Shown piece by piece: positions 34,735 through 44,597 of a stretch of DNA of 64,000 nt (position 1 is the stretch's first letter; every line of letters starts with the position of its first letter). Source of the DNA: Portulaca oleracea (Eukaryota > Streptophyta > Magnoliopsida > Caryophyllales > Portulacaceae); contig CM055881.1 of NCBI GenBank assembly GCA_029582165.1, positions 25,153,594 through 25,217,593 on the forward strand, given 5' to 3'. The position numbers were made by a program, and so were the translations under genes. Below the pieces are notes generated by a model. That model was given only the letters and a program-made list of their open reading frames with translations. It searched no databases and had not been told where the DNA came from.

Positions 34735-35503
34735 TGAAATAACCCTAGAGGGGGGGGGTGATTAGGGTTATGAAAAATTCTGCACTTTAAACAACACAAC
34801 TAGATTAAATAGCACTTTTAGATACTGAAAAGTACTTTCTTTATTATTGAATAAAAGTGCTTAAAAGACAGATTACTACTCAGCTGAGATGAGGATGATG
34901 AGGTCCTCAGTACAGCTTACAAAGGCAGAAGACCAGTAAACTATCTTCTGATCTTGAGGCCTCACAGATGAGGCGATTTCACACAGGGACCTTATTTATG
35001 GGTAGATCACTGAATTCAACAGTTTGTGCGACCTTATGAGGTCCTCACCAGTTGGAACACTGGTTACTCTACTCGCCACGAAATAACTGTGGTTACACTC
35101 AGAATTAAAGGAATTCCTACACTCAGAGTTTTCTTTTACAAAACTCCTACAACTTCTTTACTTTCTTCAAGCTAAAGACGCATCTCAGTCTGAAGGAGGA
35201 GCAACAGTATTTATAGAGTTGGACGCAACGACTTCTTTCCAATCTTCAAGATAGTTTCCTTAATAATGATGATCCTCCACGTGATTTCCTTTGCTCCATA
35301 TATCTTGCCTTCTCGTTTGATTTCTGAAACAAGGAAACTCAGGATATTATAGTATGCTATCTCAGTATAGTAGGAAAGAATGTATTTGAGATATGATTGA
35401 TACTTCCCTCATTTCTCTTTCAAACAAAATTCTAATGCTGAGTTGGTGATTCGTCGTGTAATAGTTTTTGCTGAGGTCCTCATGTGTAACCTGGACCTCT
35501 TCA
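34735..35503 (-). repeat. 3' LTR of young copia element
   Basis: 769 bp, plus-strand ends TGAAATAACCC ... GACCTCTTCA. A minus-strand TATA box (CTATAAATA) lies near 35210. A run of nine Gs near 34750 is shared with the other LTR. Confidence 0.93.
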
Positions 35504-35797
35504 ATCTCCCCCTTTTTGTTTGAAAGACAAAACTTCCTGAGAGAATCTGTGTAGAGGCTGATAGCAGGGAAGTAGCATATATAGAGCAGCAGAGTAATAG
35601 TAGCCACATATCATAGCAATCATATATCATAGTAGCATTTAGTGGTTACAGACCAAAAGACCAGTTTGAAGAGTTTCTCCCCCTTTTTGTCTTTTAGACA
35701 ATAAGGAAACAGGAGAGTACAAAAGAAGCCTAAAATGTTTGGCCAAATACTAGTAAGAAAATAGTTTTGAAAAGAGAGTTTAAAAGGGAGAGGAGAG
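35504..35797 (-). other. Polypurine tract and non-coding 3' region, with a second tract-like copy
   Basis: The minus strand reads AAAAAGGGGGAGAT immediately before the 3' LTR (35504-35518), the normal polypurine tract. A second AAAAAGGGGGAGA lies about 170 bp upstream (plus 35678-35692), also followed by AAA/CTC-rich sequence. No gene. Confidence 0.75.
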
Positions 35798-38143
35798 TCA
35801 CTGTGGGGGAGGGGGGTTAACAATCAGAGCGTCAGAAATGTCCTCAGCAGCAGGGCCAGGATCAGGAGTGCTGGGGCTGAGGAGAGTTTCCGCCTGTCGA
35901 ACCAGGTCCTTCAAGGTGGAGCAGACGTTGATGCTTTCTAGAAGAATGGCGTTGAGGGCCTGTTGAAGTTCCTGGAGGGCTCGCACCTCAGTTTGCAAAG
36001 TTCTGATGTCAGACTGCAATGTATCAATTTGTGCTTGGAGAGAGGTAGAGGGATCAGGATGGGACGGTGCTGATGGGGAGGTTGGGAGAGGTTGGAGGTC
36101 ATCACAATGCATCCAGTGACCAGAAGGATGAGGTCGATAGCCAAGAGACTCCAAAGTTGCGGTGTTGATGGTGGAAAGAGAGATGGGAGTCTTTTCTTCC
36201 TCTGGGAGGGGTACATTGAACCTCTTAAAGAAATGGTTAAGAAGGTTGGAGTATGGGAGAGGGCCTGTGGAACTAGAACCGGCGCGGAGAATGTGGTTCA
36301 GAATGACTTCTCCCATGTCTGGGTGACAATCATTGAGGATGTTTAAGAGAAGGAAGGCGCAAGGTTCATTAATTGTCTCTTTGGAGGTTCCTCTAGGAAG
36401 AATGGTGCGAACAGTGCGAACTAGGGACCATACTTGACTTCGTTCAAACTGGTTTAGTTCTTCTTGCATGGCATTGATCCAGCTGGGATCTAACAAGGCC
36501 TCATTGTGGTGCTTTGGCTCAATCTGTGAGACAAAGGCAGTAAAGGCACAGAAGTTTCGTAAAGAGGATCTTGTATGAATACCTGTGGAGATGTCTGAGA
36601 GGAGATTATCAGCTGGATGAGCTGCTTTAAACTTGTAAAAGATCTCTGGTGCTGGTGGAGCTTGATGAGGAGGCTCCTGAGAATATGAGGCATGAGATGA
36701 GTCTGCAGGCTCAAGAGGTGTTGTTGTAGCCTCAGGAGGAGGTGTTGCAGCCTCTGGATAGGGTGATGCAGTCTTTGGAGGGGGTGATGCAACCTCAGGT
36801 GGTGGTGGTGCATCCTCTGGAGGAAGCGGTGTGGCCTCTGGAGGAGGTGATGCAGCTTCATAAGGTGTCGGTGCTGCCTCAATAGTGGGAGGCGTTTCAT
36901 CTTCACTGTCATTCTCAGGAGGACGCAGAATAGTTTGACTCAACGAGGTAGCCTCATCAAAGACTACGTGAATGCTTTCTTCTACAGATCTTGAATGTTT
37001 GAAGTAGATTCTGTAAGCCTTGCTGGTAGAGGAATATCCAACAAAAATTCCTTCTTCGCTTCGGGCATCAAACTTGCTTGTTGGTTTCTTTCCATTGATG
37101 TGAACAAAACATTTGCAGCCGAGGACCTTGAAGTGGCTGATGTTTGGTTTCTTCCCTTTAAACAGTTCATAAGGAGTCTTTTTCAGAATGGACCGGATGG
37201 TGCATCGATTCAAAATATAGTTTGATGCATTAATGATTTCTGCCCAGAGGAATTTTGGAAGATTGTTGTCGCAGATGATTGTTCTTGCCATGTTCTCCAG
37301 TGTACGATTTTTCCTCTCAACAACTCCATTCTGTTGAGGGGTTCTTGGAGCTGAGAAGTTGTGAGTAATTCCCTTTTCAGTACAAAATACTCCAAACATA
37401 TCTTTGTTGTCAAACTCTCTGCCATGATCTGTCCTTATTGCTTTGACAGAGTTTCCGGTGAGGACCTCAAGTTGCTTGTATAGTTTTGAGAAGTGCATAA
37501 AAGCTTCTGTTTTGCTTTTCAAGAAGAACACCCAGGTAAATCTTGAAAAATCATCTATAATAACAAGAATATATGAACTTCCACCAAGGCTCTTATAGGG
37601 AATGGGGCCACAGAGGTCCATATGAAGTAGGTCAAGACATTTAGAGGTGGTCACAGACTTGATAGCTTTAAAGGAGGTTCTTGTTTGTTTCCCTTTGGCA
37701 CATGCACTACAAACCCGATCTTTCTCATATTTATGATGCGGGAGACCTCGGACAAGGTCTGACTTATGCAACTTTTGTAATGTTTTCATGCTGACGTGAC
37801 CTAGACGTTGATGCCATAACCATTTTTCCTCAGTTCCAGCCTTAAGGCAGGAGAGGTCCTCAAGGGTATTACTGAGATCTATAACATATACATTGTTCAT
37901 GCGATGACCATGCAATATGACTTGATGTGACTCCGAAGACACTATACATTTATTTTTATCAAAGCTGACTTTATTACCTTTATCACAAAACTGAGATATG
38001 CTAAGCAAATTATATTCTAGACCCTCTACTAAATATACATCATGCAAGGAATTGTTGAGGTCCTTACCGACCTTCCCAATGCCGAGGATCTTGCCTTGGC
38101 TTTTGTCTCCAAATGTAACTTTCCCGGTTTCTTTGGTTTTCAT
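35798..38143 (-). CDS. Copia integrase fused in frame to SIRE-type extra ORF (no RT/RH)
   Basis: A 781-codon open frame. From its N-terminus: end of protease region (KVTFGDKSQGKILGIGKVG), GAG-pre-integrase HHCC (WHQRLGHVSMKTLQK ... CSACAKGKQ), integrase DD-E core (HMDLCGPIPYKSLGG, RTDHGREFDN, E of NGVVERKNRT), the integrase C-terminal region, a Pro/Glu/Ala repeat linker (A-x-P-P-P-E-x repeats, plus 36720-36890), then the start of the RT entry region (DPSWINAMQEELNQFERSQVWSLV, near 36440-36500). Instead of RT it passes straight into a different protein (LPRGTSKETINEPCAFLLLN ... MGEVILNHIL) with a C-terminal coiled-coil-like stretch (LQAQIDTLQSDIRTLQTEV). So an internal deletion fused integrase to the extra ORF without breaking the frame. 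The DSG protease site upstream is also lost. Confidence 0.85.
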   Translation of the reverse strand: MKTKETGKVTFGDKSQGKILGIGKVGKDLNNSLHDVYLVEGLEYNLLSISQFCDKGNKVSFDKNKCIVSSESHQVILHGHRMNNVYVIDLSNTLEDLSCLKAGTEEKWLWHQRLGHVSMKTLQKLHKSDLVRGLPHHKYEKDRVCSACAKGKQTRTSFKAIKSVTTSKCLDLLHMDLCGPIPYKSLGGSSYILVIIDDFSRFTWVFFLKSKTEAFMHFSKLYKQLEVLTGNSVKAIRTDHGREFDNKDMFGVFCTEKGITHNFSAPRTPQQNGVVERKNRTLENMARTIICDNNLPKFLWAEIINASNYILNRCTIRSILKKTPYELFKGKKPNISHFKVLGCKCFVHINGKKPTSKFDARSEEGIFVGYSSTSKAYRIYFKHSRSVEESIHVVFDEATSLSQTILRPPENDSEDETPPTIEAAPTPYEAASPPPEATPLPPEDAPPPPEVASPPPKTASPYPEAATPPPEATTTPLEPADSSHASYSQEPPHQAPPAPEIFYKFKAAHPADNLLSDISTGIHTRSSLRNFCAFTAFVSQIEPKHHNEALLDPSWINAMQEELNQFERSQVWSLVRTVRTILPRGTSKETINEPCAFLLLNILNDCHPDMGEVILNHILRAGSSSTGPLPYSNLLNHFFKRFNVPLPEEEKTPISLSTINTATLESLGYRPHPSGHWMHCDDLQPLPTSPSAPSHPDPSTSLQAQIDTLQSDIRTLQTEVRALQELQQALNAILLESINVCSTLKDLVRQAETLLSPSTPDPGPAAEDISDALIVNPPPPQ

Positions 38144-39904
38144 TTCAGAAACTTGGTTGGGTCTCGGTCATGTGCCGAGAGCAAACCATTCAAATACCAT
38201 AGGTCGCTGTGAGTTTTGAGGCATACCTGCATCAGAGGACATTATACCTTTCTTGGACTTTGAGAGACAAGTTTCATCATTAGGTCTGGGAATCCAGATT
38301 TCACCAACTTGAAAAAACTTGGAGGCCTTAGGTGATTTTGGAGATTTGTCTCGAGAGGTTTTTAGAGAGGAAGTTGAGGTCTTTTGGGGATGAGCTTTAG
38401 GGCAGTTTTTGTGATGGTGCTTTCTGTGAGGAGTCAGTTTTGGAGTAGGGAGAAGAGGTCCTCTGGAAGGATGATTTGTGGAGTAATTAACTCGAGGTTG
38501 GTAAGGAGGAGATGCGAAGGCTAATTTATTGTTGTAGGGATGAGAGGCAGTGACTGCCTCATTGGATAGCTGGGTAATAGTCTTATAGCAGTCTTTGACC
38601 TCAAGGGATAATCTGTTGCTTTCTGTGAAGAGGAGGTCATTTTGAGAATTTAGATTATGATTTGCCTCACTAAGACTTTGAACATGCTGGGTAAGGTATT
38701 TGATTCTCTCAATCAATGATTTGGAGTATTTAAACAGATGCAAACATTTATGAGCAAGGTGTAAAGGTGAGAGATTGAGAAGGTCATCAATGTTTACCTC
38801 TTCTTGGTGTGAGGATATCTCTAATTCCTCATTCATTTGAGTCATTAGGCAGACATTTGCAACCTCATCAACATCGCTGTTGTCCTCACTTGAATCACTG
38901 TCACTCCACGTCGCAAGCATAGCTTTACGCTGTTGTGGTCTGGGCCTCATGATTCTTTTATCTTTATTCTTTCTCGCATGAGGACAGTCTTTGATCAAGT
39001 GCTCTGTGCTGCCACAACTATAACAAGCAAAGGGTTCAGATTCATCTTTCATAGAAGTCTTACCTTTTGATTTTCTATATTGCCCATCCTTGAGGTAGCC
39101 TCTAAAGGTTGGATTTTTCTTGTATAGTTTTCTGAATCCTCTTGCTAGCATAGCCATTGTATTTTCTTCATCCTCGTCTGATTCCTCCTCAGGATCCTTG
39201 GCAGCTGCTTTGAGGCCAACGCCTTTAGATTCTGTGAGGTCACTCAATTGGATCTCATGGGCCAACAGTTTCCCTATGAGTTCTTCTAGCTTGAGGACTT
39301 TCAAGTTTTGTGCTTCTTCTATGGCTGTGACTTTCGGTCCCCACTTTCTCCTTGGCAGGCATCTGAGAATTTTTCTGACTTGTTCTTCATTGGAATAGTT
39401 CTTTCCAAGGGACTTGAGGTGGTTGGCAATGCTGCTGAACCTCTTATACATTTCCTCAATGGATTCTTCTTCTTCCATTTTGAAGGCCTCATATTTCTGA
39501 ACAAGAATGTCCAGTTTGATGTCTTTAACTTGGCTTGTGCCTTCATAAGAGGTGACCAAAAATTCCCATACCTGTTTAGCATTCTCACAGTTAGAGACAC
39601 GTTCAAAATCAGTAGGATTTAAACTGCAATACAACAAATTTAAAGCCCGGATATTTTTTCCCAATGAGGTGAGTTCATCGGCAATCATTTCAGATCTTTC
39701 TTTCGGGACATCCTGGTTTTCAGCATCCTTCTTCGTGGGAGTAGGAAAATCTCCTTCATTAACAATACTCCAGAGTTCCTCATCTTGATCTCTGAGGAAG
39801 ATCTCCATTTGTCTTTTCCACATTCTCTAGTTTTCTCCAGTGAGGAGAGGTGCTCTTGTCCATGAGCGACCTTGAGGAGCTTCGGTTGTGTTGAGGCTGG
39901 CCAT
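38144..39904 (-). pseudogene. Copia gag with zinc knuckle and degenerate protease site
   Basis: An ATG at 39904 begins MASLNTTEAPQGRSWTR; an in-frame TAG at 39827-39829 follows, and the open frame from ATG 39823 runs 551 codons to 38168. The gag domain has MWKRQMEIFLRDQDEELW, LDILVQKYEAFKMEEEESIEEMYKRF and a CX2CX4HX4C knuckle (CYSCGSTEHLIKDC, near 39000). At the 3' end the protease motif expected as D-S-G-C-S-R-H-M reads as L-N-G followed by a frame change into C-S-R-H-M, so the catalytic Asp is gone. The gag-to-pol frame passes from this ORF to the next near 38150. The stop at 39827 may be a true lesion or a base error. Confidence 0.82.
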
Positions 39905-39943
39905 AATCTTTTCCACGAGTTGTTAGACTCTTTAAATCTGTGG

Positions 39944-39961
39944 ACCTGCTCTGATACCAAT
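39944..39961 (-). other. Primer binding site (initiator tRNA-Met)
   Basis: The minus strand just inside the 5' LTR reads AATTGGTATCAGAGCAGG; TGGTATCAGAGC is the Met-tRNA primer word. Confidence 0.88.
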
Positions 39962-40730
39962 TGAAATAACCCTAGAGGGGGGGGGTGATTAGGGTTATGA
40001 AAAATTCTGCACTTTAAACAACACAACTAGATTAAATAGCACTTTTAGATACTGAAAAATACTTTCTTTATTATTGAATAAAAGTGCTTAAAAGACAGAT
40101 TACTACTCAGCTGAGATGAGGATGATGAGGTCCTCAGTACAGCTTACAAAGGCAGAAGACCAGTAAACTATCTTCTGATCTTGAGGCCTCACAGATGAGG
40201 CGATTTCACACAGGGACCTTATTTATGGGTAGATCACTGAATTCAACAGTTTGTGCGACCTTATGAGGTCCTCATCAGTTGGAACACCGGTTACTCTACT
40301 CGCCACGAAATAACCGTGGTTACACTCAGAATTAAAGGAATTCCTACACTCAGAGTTTTCTTTTACAAAACTCCTACAACTTCTTTACTTTCTTCAAGCT
40401 AAAGACGCATCTCAGTCTGAAGGAGGAGCAGCAGTATTTATAGAGTTGGACGCAACGACTTCTTTCCAATCTTCAAGATAGTTTCCTTAATAATGATGAT
40501 CCTCCATGTGATTTCCTTTGCTCCATATATCTTGCCTTCTCGTTTGATTTCTGAAACAAGGAAACTCAGGATATTATAGTATGCTATCTCAGTATAGTAG
40601 GAAAGAATGTATTTGAGATATGATTGATACTTCCCTGATTTCTCTTTCAAACAAAATTCTAATGCTGAGTTGGTGATTCGTCGTGTAATAGTTTTTGCTG
40701 AGGTCCTCATATGTAACCTGGACCTCTTCA
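39962..40730 (-). repeat. 5' LTR of young copia element
   Basis: 769 bp, same ends and length as 34735-35503. Eight single-base differences and no indels by eye. Confidence 0.93.
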
Positions 40731-41524
40731 CCCCAAACAAAGGAAATTAGCTACTCATGATATTGAAAGTAAACATCGCAAAATTTAAACAAGAATAAGA
40801 AAGAATGAAAGTAAAATAGAAATAAACCGTGTTCGAATTGGCGGAATCGATCTCTTCGTGTCACCCGAATGGATCTCTTTCGTGTTCTTCGACCACAAGC
40901 AACAAACTAATCTAATAACAATGTTGAGAATTAATTGTAAAGAAAGTATCTAAAAGTTATTCTAAAAGAACTCCCTAAAATCTGCTCCCAAAAGACGATT
41001 TCTTCAAAACTCCCCTCAAACAGCGCGGATGAAACCCTTTTATAAGGTGGGATTAGGGCACAAAACGCTGCCTACGTTTCGGAAACGCTGGCTGCATTTT
41101 GCACAAAAGTGAAACTCTTTCGTGTCAGAGCGCTGGTTGCGCCTGGAAAACGCCAGCTGCGTTTTGCTTCTTCTCGGTTGTCCAACTTTTTGGACAAGGC
41201 GCTGGTTGCGTTTTGGAAACGCTGCCTGTGCCTTGCCTTTCCGCCTCAACTGGACTTGGGCCGTGTGATTTTGGGCCGTTCCTCCTTCCTTCTTCTCTTC
41301 TTCTTCAACTTCTTTTTTATTTCCTTGATTTTTGCTACTTCTCCTCCAATTTTTCATGCCTTTTTGATATAATTCCACTAATTCCTGTAAAACACACCAA
41401 ACTCGTGAACAAGTGTATAAATCATAGAATTTGACATAAAAATACGGGGTTTCGGTTATAAAAGGTATGAAACTGACATGTTTTGAGCCCTAAAAATTCT
41501 ATATAAAAACGACTTATCACTGGG

Positions 41525-42957
41525 CTTTAGGCAAAGGTACACTTGGAGAAGCATCTGCGGGGCTCAAGAATTGATAAAAAAGGAGCAATCTGGAGCATTA
41601 GGGATGTTAGAAGTGTTAACATAAGAGATATTTGGTTGCCCTCGGAACAGGGAGGGGTGACTGATGACTCAATAGCCCACCTCGAGGAAGAAGTGGTAGT
41701 TGCAGACCTCATAGACTATGAAAGAGCATGCTAGAGAAATGACCTCCTTGACTTGTGCTTCACAGAACAAGTTGCAAAGGAAATCAAGACTATACCACTA
41801 AGTGAGCACCAAGAAGCAGATCGACTAGTGTGGAAATTCTACTACAATAAAAATTCACGATCAAATCTTCGTATCGACTGGCTTTAGAGCTGGACAAACC
41901 GGGGGAAGAGGATGAATGATCTTGCTCGAGGACAGGAGATGGTCAGGGACGGGTGATTTGGAAGCCCAGGGCGTTGCCAAAGGCAAAACACTGCGTTTGG
42001 AGGTTGTGCAAAGATATACTAACGCATAAAGCAAACCTGATCAAACAGAGAGTGGAAGTTGACCCGATATGCTGCAGCTACGGGGAAGACTTAGAAATGA
42101 ATGACCATGTCTTCCTCGACTGTCCTTGGGCGCGAATGGTGTGGAGGAGCAGTGTACTGCATCTGGATGTCGAGACACGGGACTGGATGGATGTAGGCAA
42201 GTGGGTGGAAGCAAGACTGAAAGAAATGGATGAGGAGCGAACAAGCATCCTACTGACAAACACTATCGGCTATATGGGCAGCAAGAAACCGGAGAGTGTT
42301 TGAAGGAAAGTAAAGTCAATATTGCTACTCGTGCTCTCGATATGCATCATGCCTACTCCATGGCACAGAACAAAGAGAAAATGGGCGAGGTAGAAAACCC
42401 ACAGCCAGCAAACTGGAAGAAGCCTTGGAGGGGATGGTGGAAGATTAATACAGATGCGGCTGTGAATAGACAAGGGCGAGGAGGATGGGGTATTATTGTT
42501 TGTGACCATGAAGGTGCAGTCAAAACGGCTCAAATGGTTGAGAGAAAAGTAAGCTTAGTGTGGAGGCAATGGAGGCCGGCGCGGTGAGATGCGGAATGCA
42601 ACTGGCGAAAGATCAAGGACTGAGGAAGATAGAAATTGAAACTGATTGCCAGAATGTGGTTAATGGGCTACTGGGAAGGCTTTCGGTAACCCCAACAATA
42701 GCAAAAATAGTTAAGGATTGTTTGAAATTAGTCCATTTTTCGACTTTTGTTTCTTTCCTTTATTGTAAGCGAGAATGTAATAAGGTGGCTCACACCCTCA
42801 CAAAGCCCGCAGTCACAAAATGTCGCTCGCAACTGTGGATGTTTGAAGGCCCATCGGAAGTTGCTATGTTGGTAACCTCCGATGTGTCCCCTACTATAGC
42901 TAGCTTAATATATTTGCCATGGTTTTTTCCCTCAAAAAAAAAAAGAAAAAAAAGAAG
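41525..42957 (+). pseudogene. L1-type LINE A ORF2, part 2 (zinc-binding RT tail and RNase H) with poly(A)
   Basis: Continues LINE A: FRQRYTWRSICGAQELIKKG (41525), IRDVRSVNIRDIWLP, a zf-RVT-like block (PKAKHCVWRLCKDIL ... CCSYGEDLEMNDHVFLDCPWARMVW, 41960-42150), then an RNase H-like domain (WWKINTDAAVNRQGRGGWGIIV near 42430, IEIETDCQNVVNGLLG near 42630, NKVAHTLTKPAV near 42780). Stops and frameshifts are frequent. It ends in an A-rich tail (about 42930-42957). The inverted-repeat arm with SPCH starts about 20 bp later. Confidence 0.85.
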
Positions 42958-43883
42958 GCAACATTATTTACAACCTAATTTCACTTGTTATTAAGATAAT
43001 ACACTAGAAAAATACATTGTGTCAAGACTTTTAACCTTTGTTATATGCTTATATAAATTATATGGTACGTTTCACAAAAGGTTTAAGGTTTTGCAATTTT
43101 TAGTTACGTTAACTACAAGTTTTACGTATATTTCAAAGATTGTTAATTGTAACTTTCATCTAAGTTTATTGATAAACGGTATAATTGGGTAATAATAATG
43201 GAGCAAATGACTTGATCCATGATCCATGTGACATGCCTAATTAATGGGTTGAGTAGGTATTTTTTCGTTTCGAAAATCCTGACCTGAACCTAACCCATTT
43301 AATTAAACGGGTTTACCGTTTCAACCCATTTAATGAAATGGGTTGAACATTTCTACATAAACCCGTTTAGTATCGTGTTAGATTCAGATCGGTAATCGTG
43401 TCGAGTCAGCTTTTTCCAGCTCTATATATGCTTGTATAAATTATATGGTACATTTCACACAGGGTTTAACGTTTTGCAATTTTTAGTTACTGGCTAATTG
43501 CAATATTATTCGTCTGTATGCGCAACTATCTGAAAAATCAATTAAAATCGGATAACAGTGCTATCATAAAAACAAAAAAGAAAGAAATAAATACTCCAAC
43601 TACTTATGCCCTACATAATCATTTATGATTGTCCAATCAACTATGTTATGCCCAAATTATACTCTCTCTCTATATATATGTATGAATCTATTTAGATTCA
43701 CCGTATGCATTAAAATAGGTCAAACTTTTGAGATGAATTTTGTTAAAAGATACACAAATTTTAAAAATATTGATGAATTATACAAATAATATTGACAAAT
43801 TTACGACAAACTTTATAATAATTATCGATAAATTTATTTTAACCATTTTAATAGTCGGATGAATCTAGGTAAATTTTAATAGT

Positions 43884-44123
43884 ATACTCCCTCCGTTCCA
43901 TATTAATTGTCCAAAATACTGTGTTTGATTAAAAATTTTTAATAGCATATTTTATTAAAAAGTTTAAAAATTATGTTCTTATAATAATATTTTTAATTAC
44001 GAATCTAATAATGATACTTTCTTTTTTTGATAACACTAATAATTATACTTTCGTATATTATTATATTATATAAATTGAGAAATTAATGTCATATTAGAAC
44101 AATTAATATGGAACGAAGAGAAT
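43884..44123. mobile_element. Stowaway-like MITE upstream of SPCH-A
   Basis: About 240 bp; left TACTCCCTCCGTTCCATATT, right AATATGGAACGAAGAGAAT, the classic CTCCCTCCGTT inverted end of Tc1/mariner-derived Stowaway MITEs (TA target). Lies about 475 bp upstream of the SPCH ATG and is present at the same place in arm B, so it predates the duplication. Confidence 0.75.
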
Positions 44124-44299
44124 CGCATTATGGAGGCCATAATAAATAAGTAAATAAATAAATAAAGGCTGCATGCCGTCAAAAAAAAAAAAGAAAGGAA
44201 ATTAAATAAAGAAGATGAAGTGGGTCACGATATAGTCCCGTTTTCATTTACTACGTACCACTGTTTTCTTACATTTACTACCATTACCACCAGTATATC

Positions 44300-44597
44300 T
44301 TGTCTTTCTCTCCGAATTTCCCATTTATGAGACTACAGATGTTGTTCCATCCTAGCCCTAACTCAATTCTCTCTCTCCCCCCCTTTGGTGCAACTCCATA
44401 GCCAAGCAACGGTCACATCTCTCTTTCTCTCTCGTTGTTTCTCTAACTCGCTAGCTCTAACATTAGGTTTCACGTACCCTTTGTTTTGTTGATCGAGGGC
44501 TACCTGCTACTGGCACAGCCAAGGGAAGAAGTATCAGGAGGAAGACAAAAAAGGAAACCCTAGGTTGGTTGTTGGGTTGAGAAGAAAGGAAGTAAAG
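44300..44597 (+). promoter_or_regulatory. Promoter-proximal region and pyrimidine-rich leader of SPCH-A
   Basis: Upstream of the ATG the sequence is rich in CTCTCT runs (CTCTCTCTCCCCCCC near 44370; CATCTCTCTTTCTCTCTC near 44417), as in plant TATA-less promoters and 5' leaders. No convincing TATA box was seen close by. A TTG-initiated extension of the frame to 44565 is not used; the first in-frame ATG is 44598. Confidence 0.4.

Larger units (their letters stand above)
34735..40730 (-). mobile_element. Young Ty1/copia element lacking RT and RNase H (SIRE-like layout)
   Basis: 5,996 bp, two 769 bp LTRs, target duplication CCCCA (34730-34734, 40731-40735), Met primer site and polypurine tract, all on the minus strand. 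The LTRs differ at 8 of 769 sites by my reading, about 1%, so insertion was recent. Gene order is gag, damaged protease, integrase, then a C-terminal extra ORF; RT and RNase H are absent. The extra ORF before the 3' LTR resembles the additional ORF of the SIRE/Maximus lineage. It can only move with help from a complete relative. Confidence 0.88.
34083..41519 (-). mobile_element. Solo LTR in LINE A, itself split by a copia element
   Basis: Plus-strand ends TGACAGACC ... ACTTATCA; duplication CTGGG at 34078-34082 and 41520-41524. Without the copia insertion (34735-40730 plus CCCCA) it is about 1,436 bp. On the minus strand it starts TGATAAGTCG, has a TATA (TTATAAAAGGG, near 41035-41046) with a GC-rich repeat cluster upstream (41056-41262, words such as CGCTGGTTGCG and AACGCTG), and has GGATCGACCT and CGTGCGG words near its end like the solo LTR at 26546-27983. 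Removing it rejoins LINE A in frame (AWLG then FRQRYTWRSI). Confidence 0.87.

Noticed and set aside
36092..37225. Plus-strand and other-frame open frames within 35.8-39.8 kb
   Set aside because: Antisense or shifted shadows of the copia gag and pol frames.
41040..41434. Open frames on both strands at 41.0-41.4 kb
   Set aside because: They lie in the solo LTR's GC-rich repeat zone and show repeat-driven composition, no domain.
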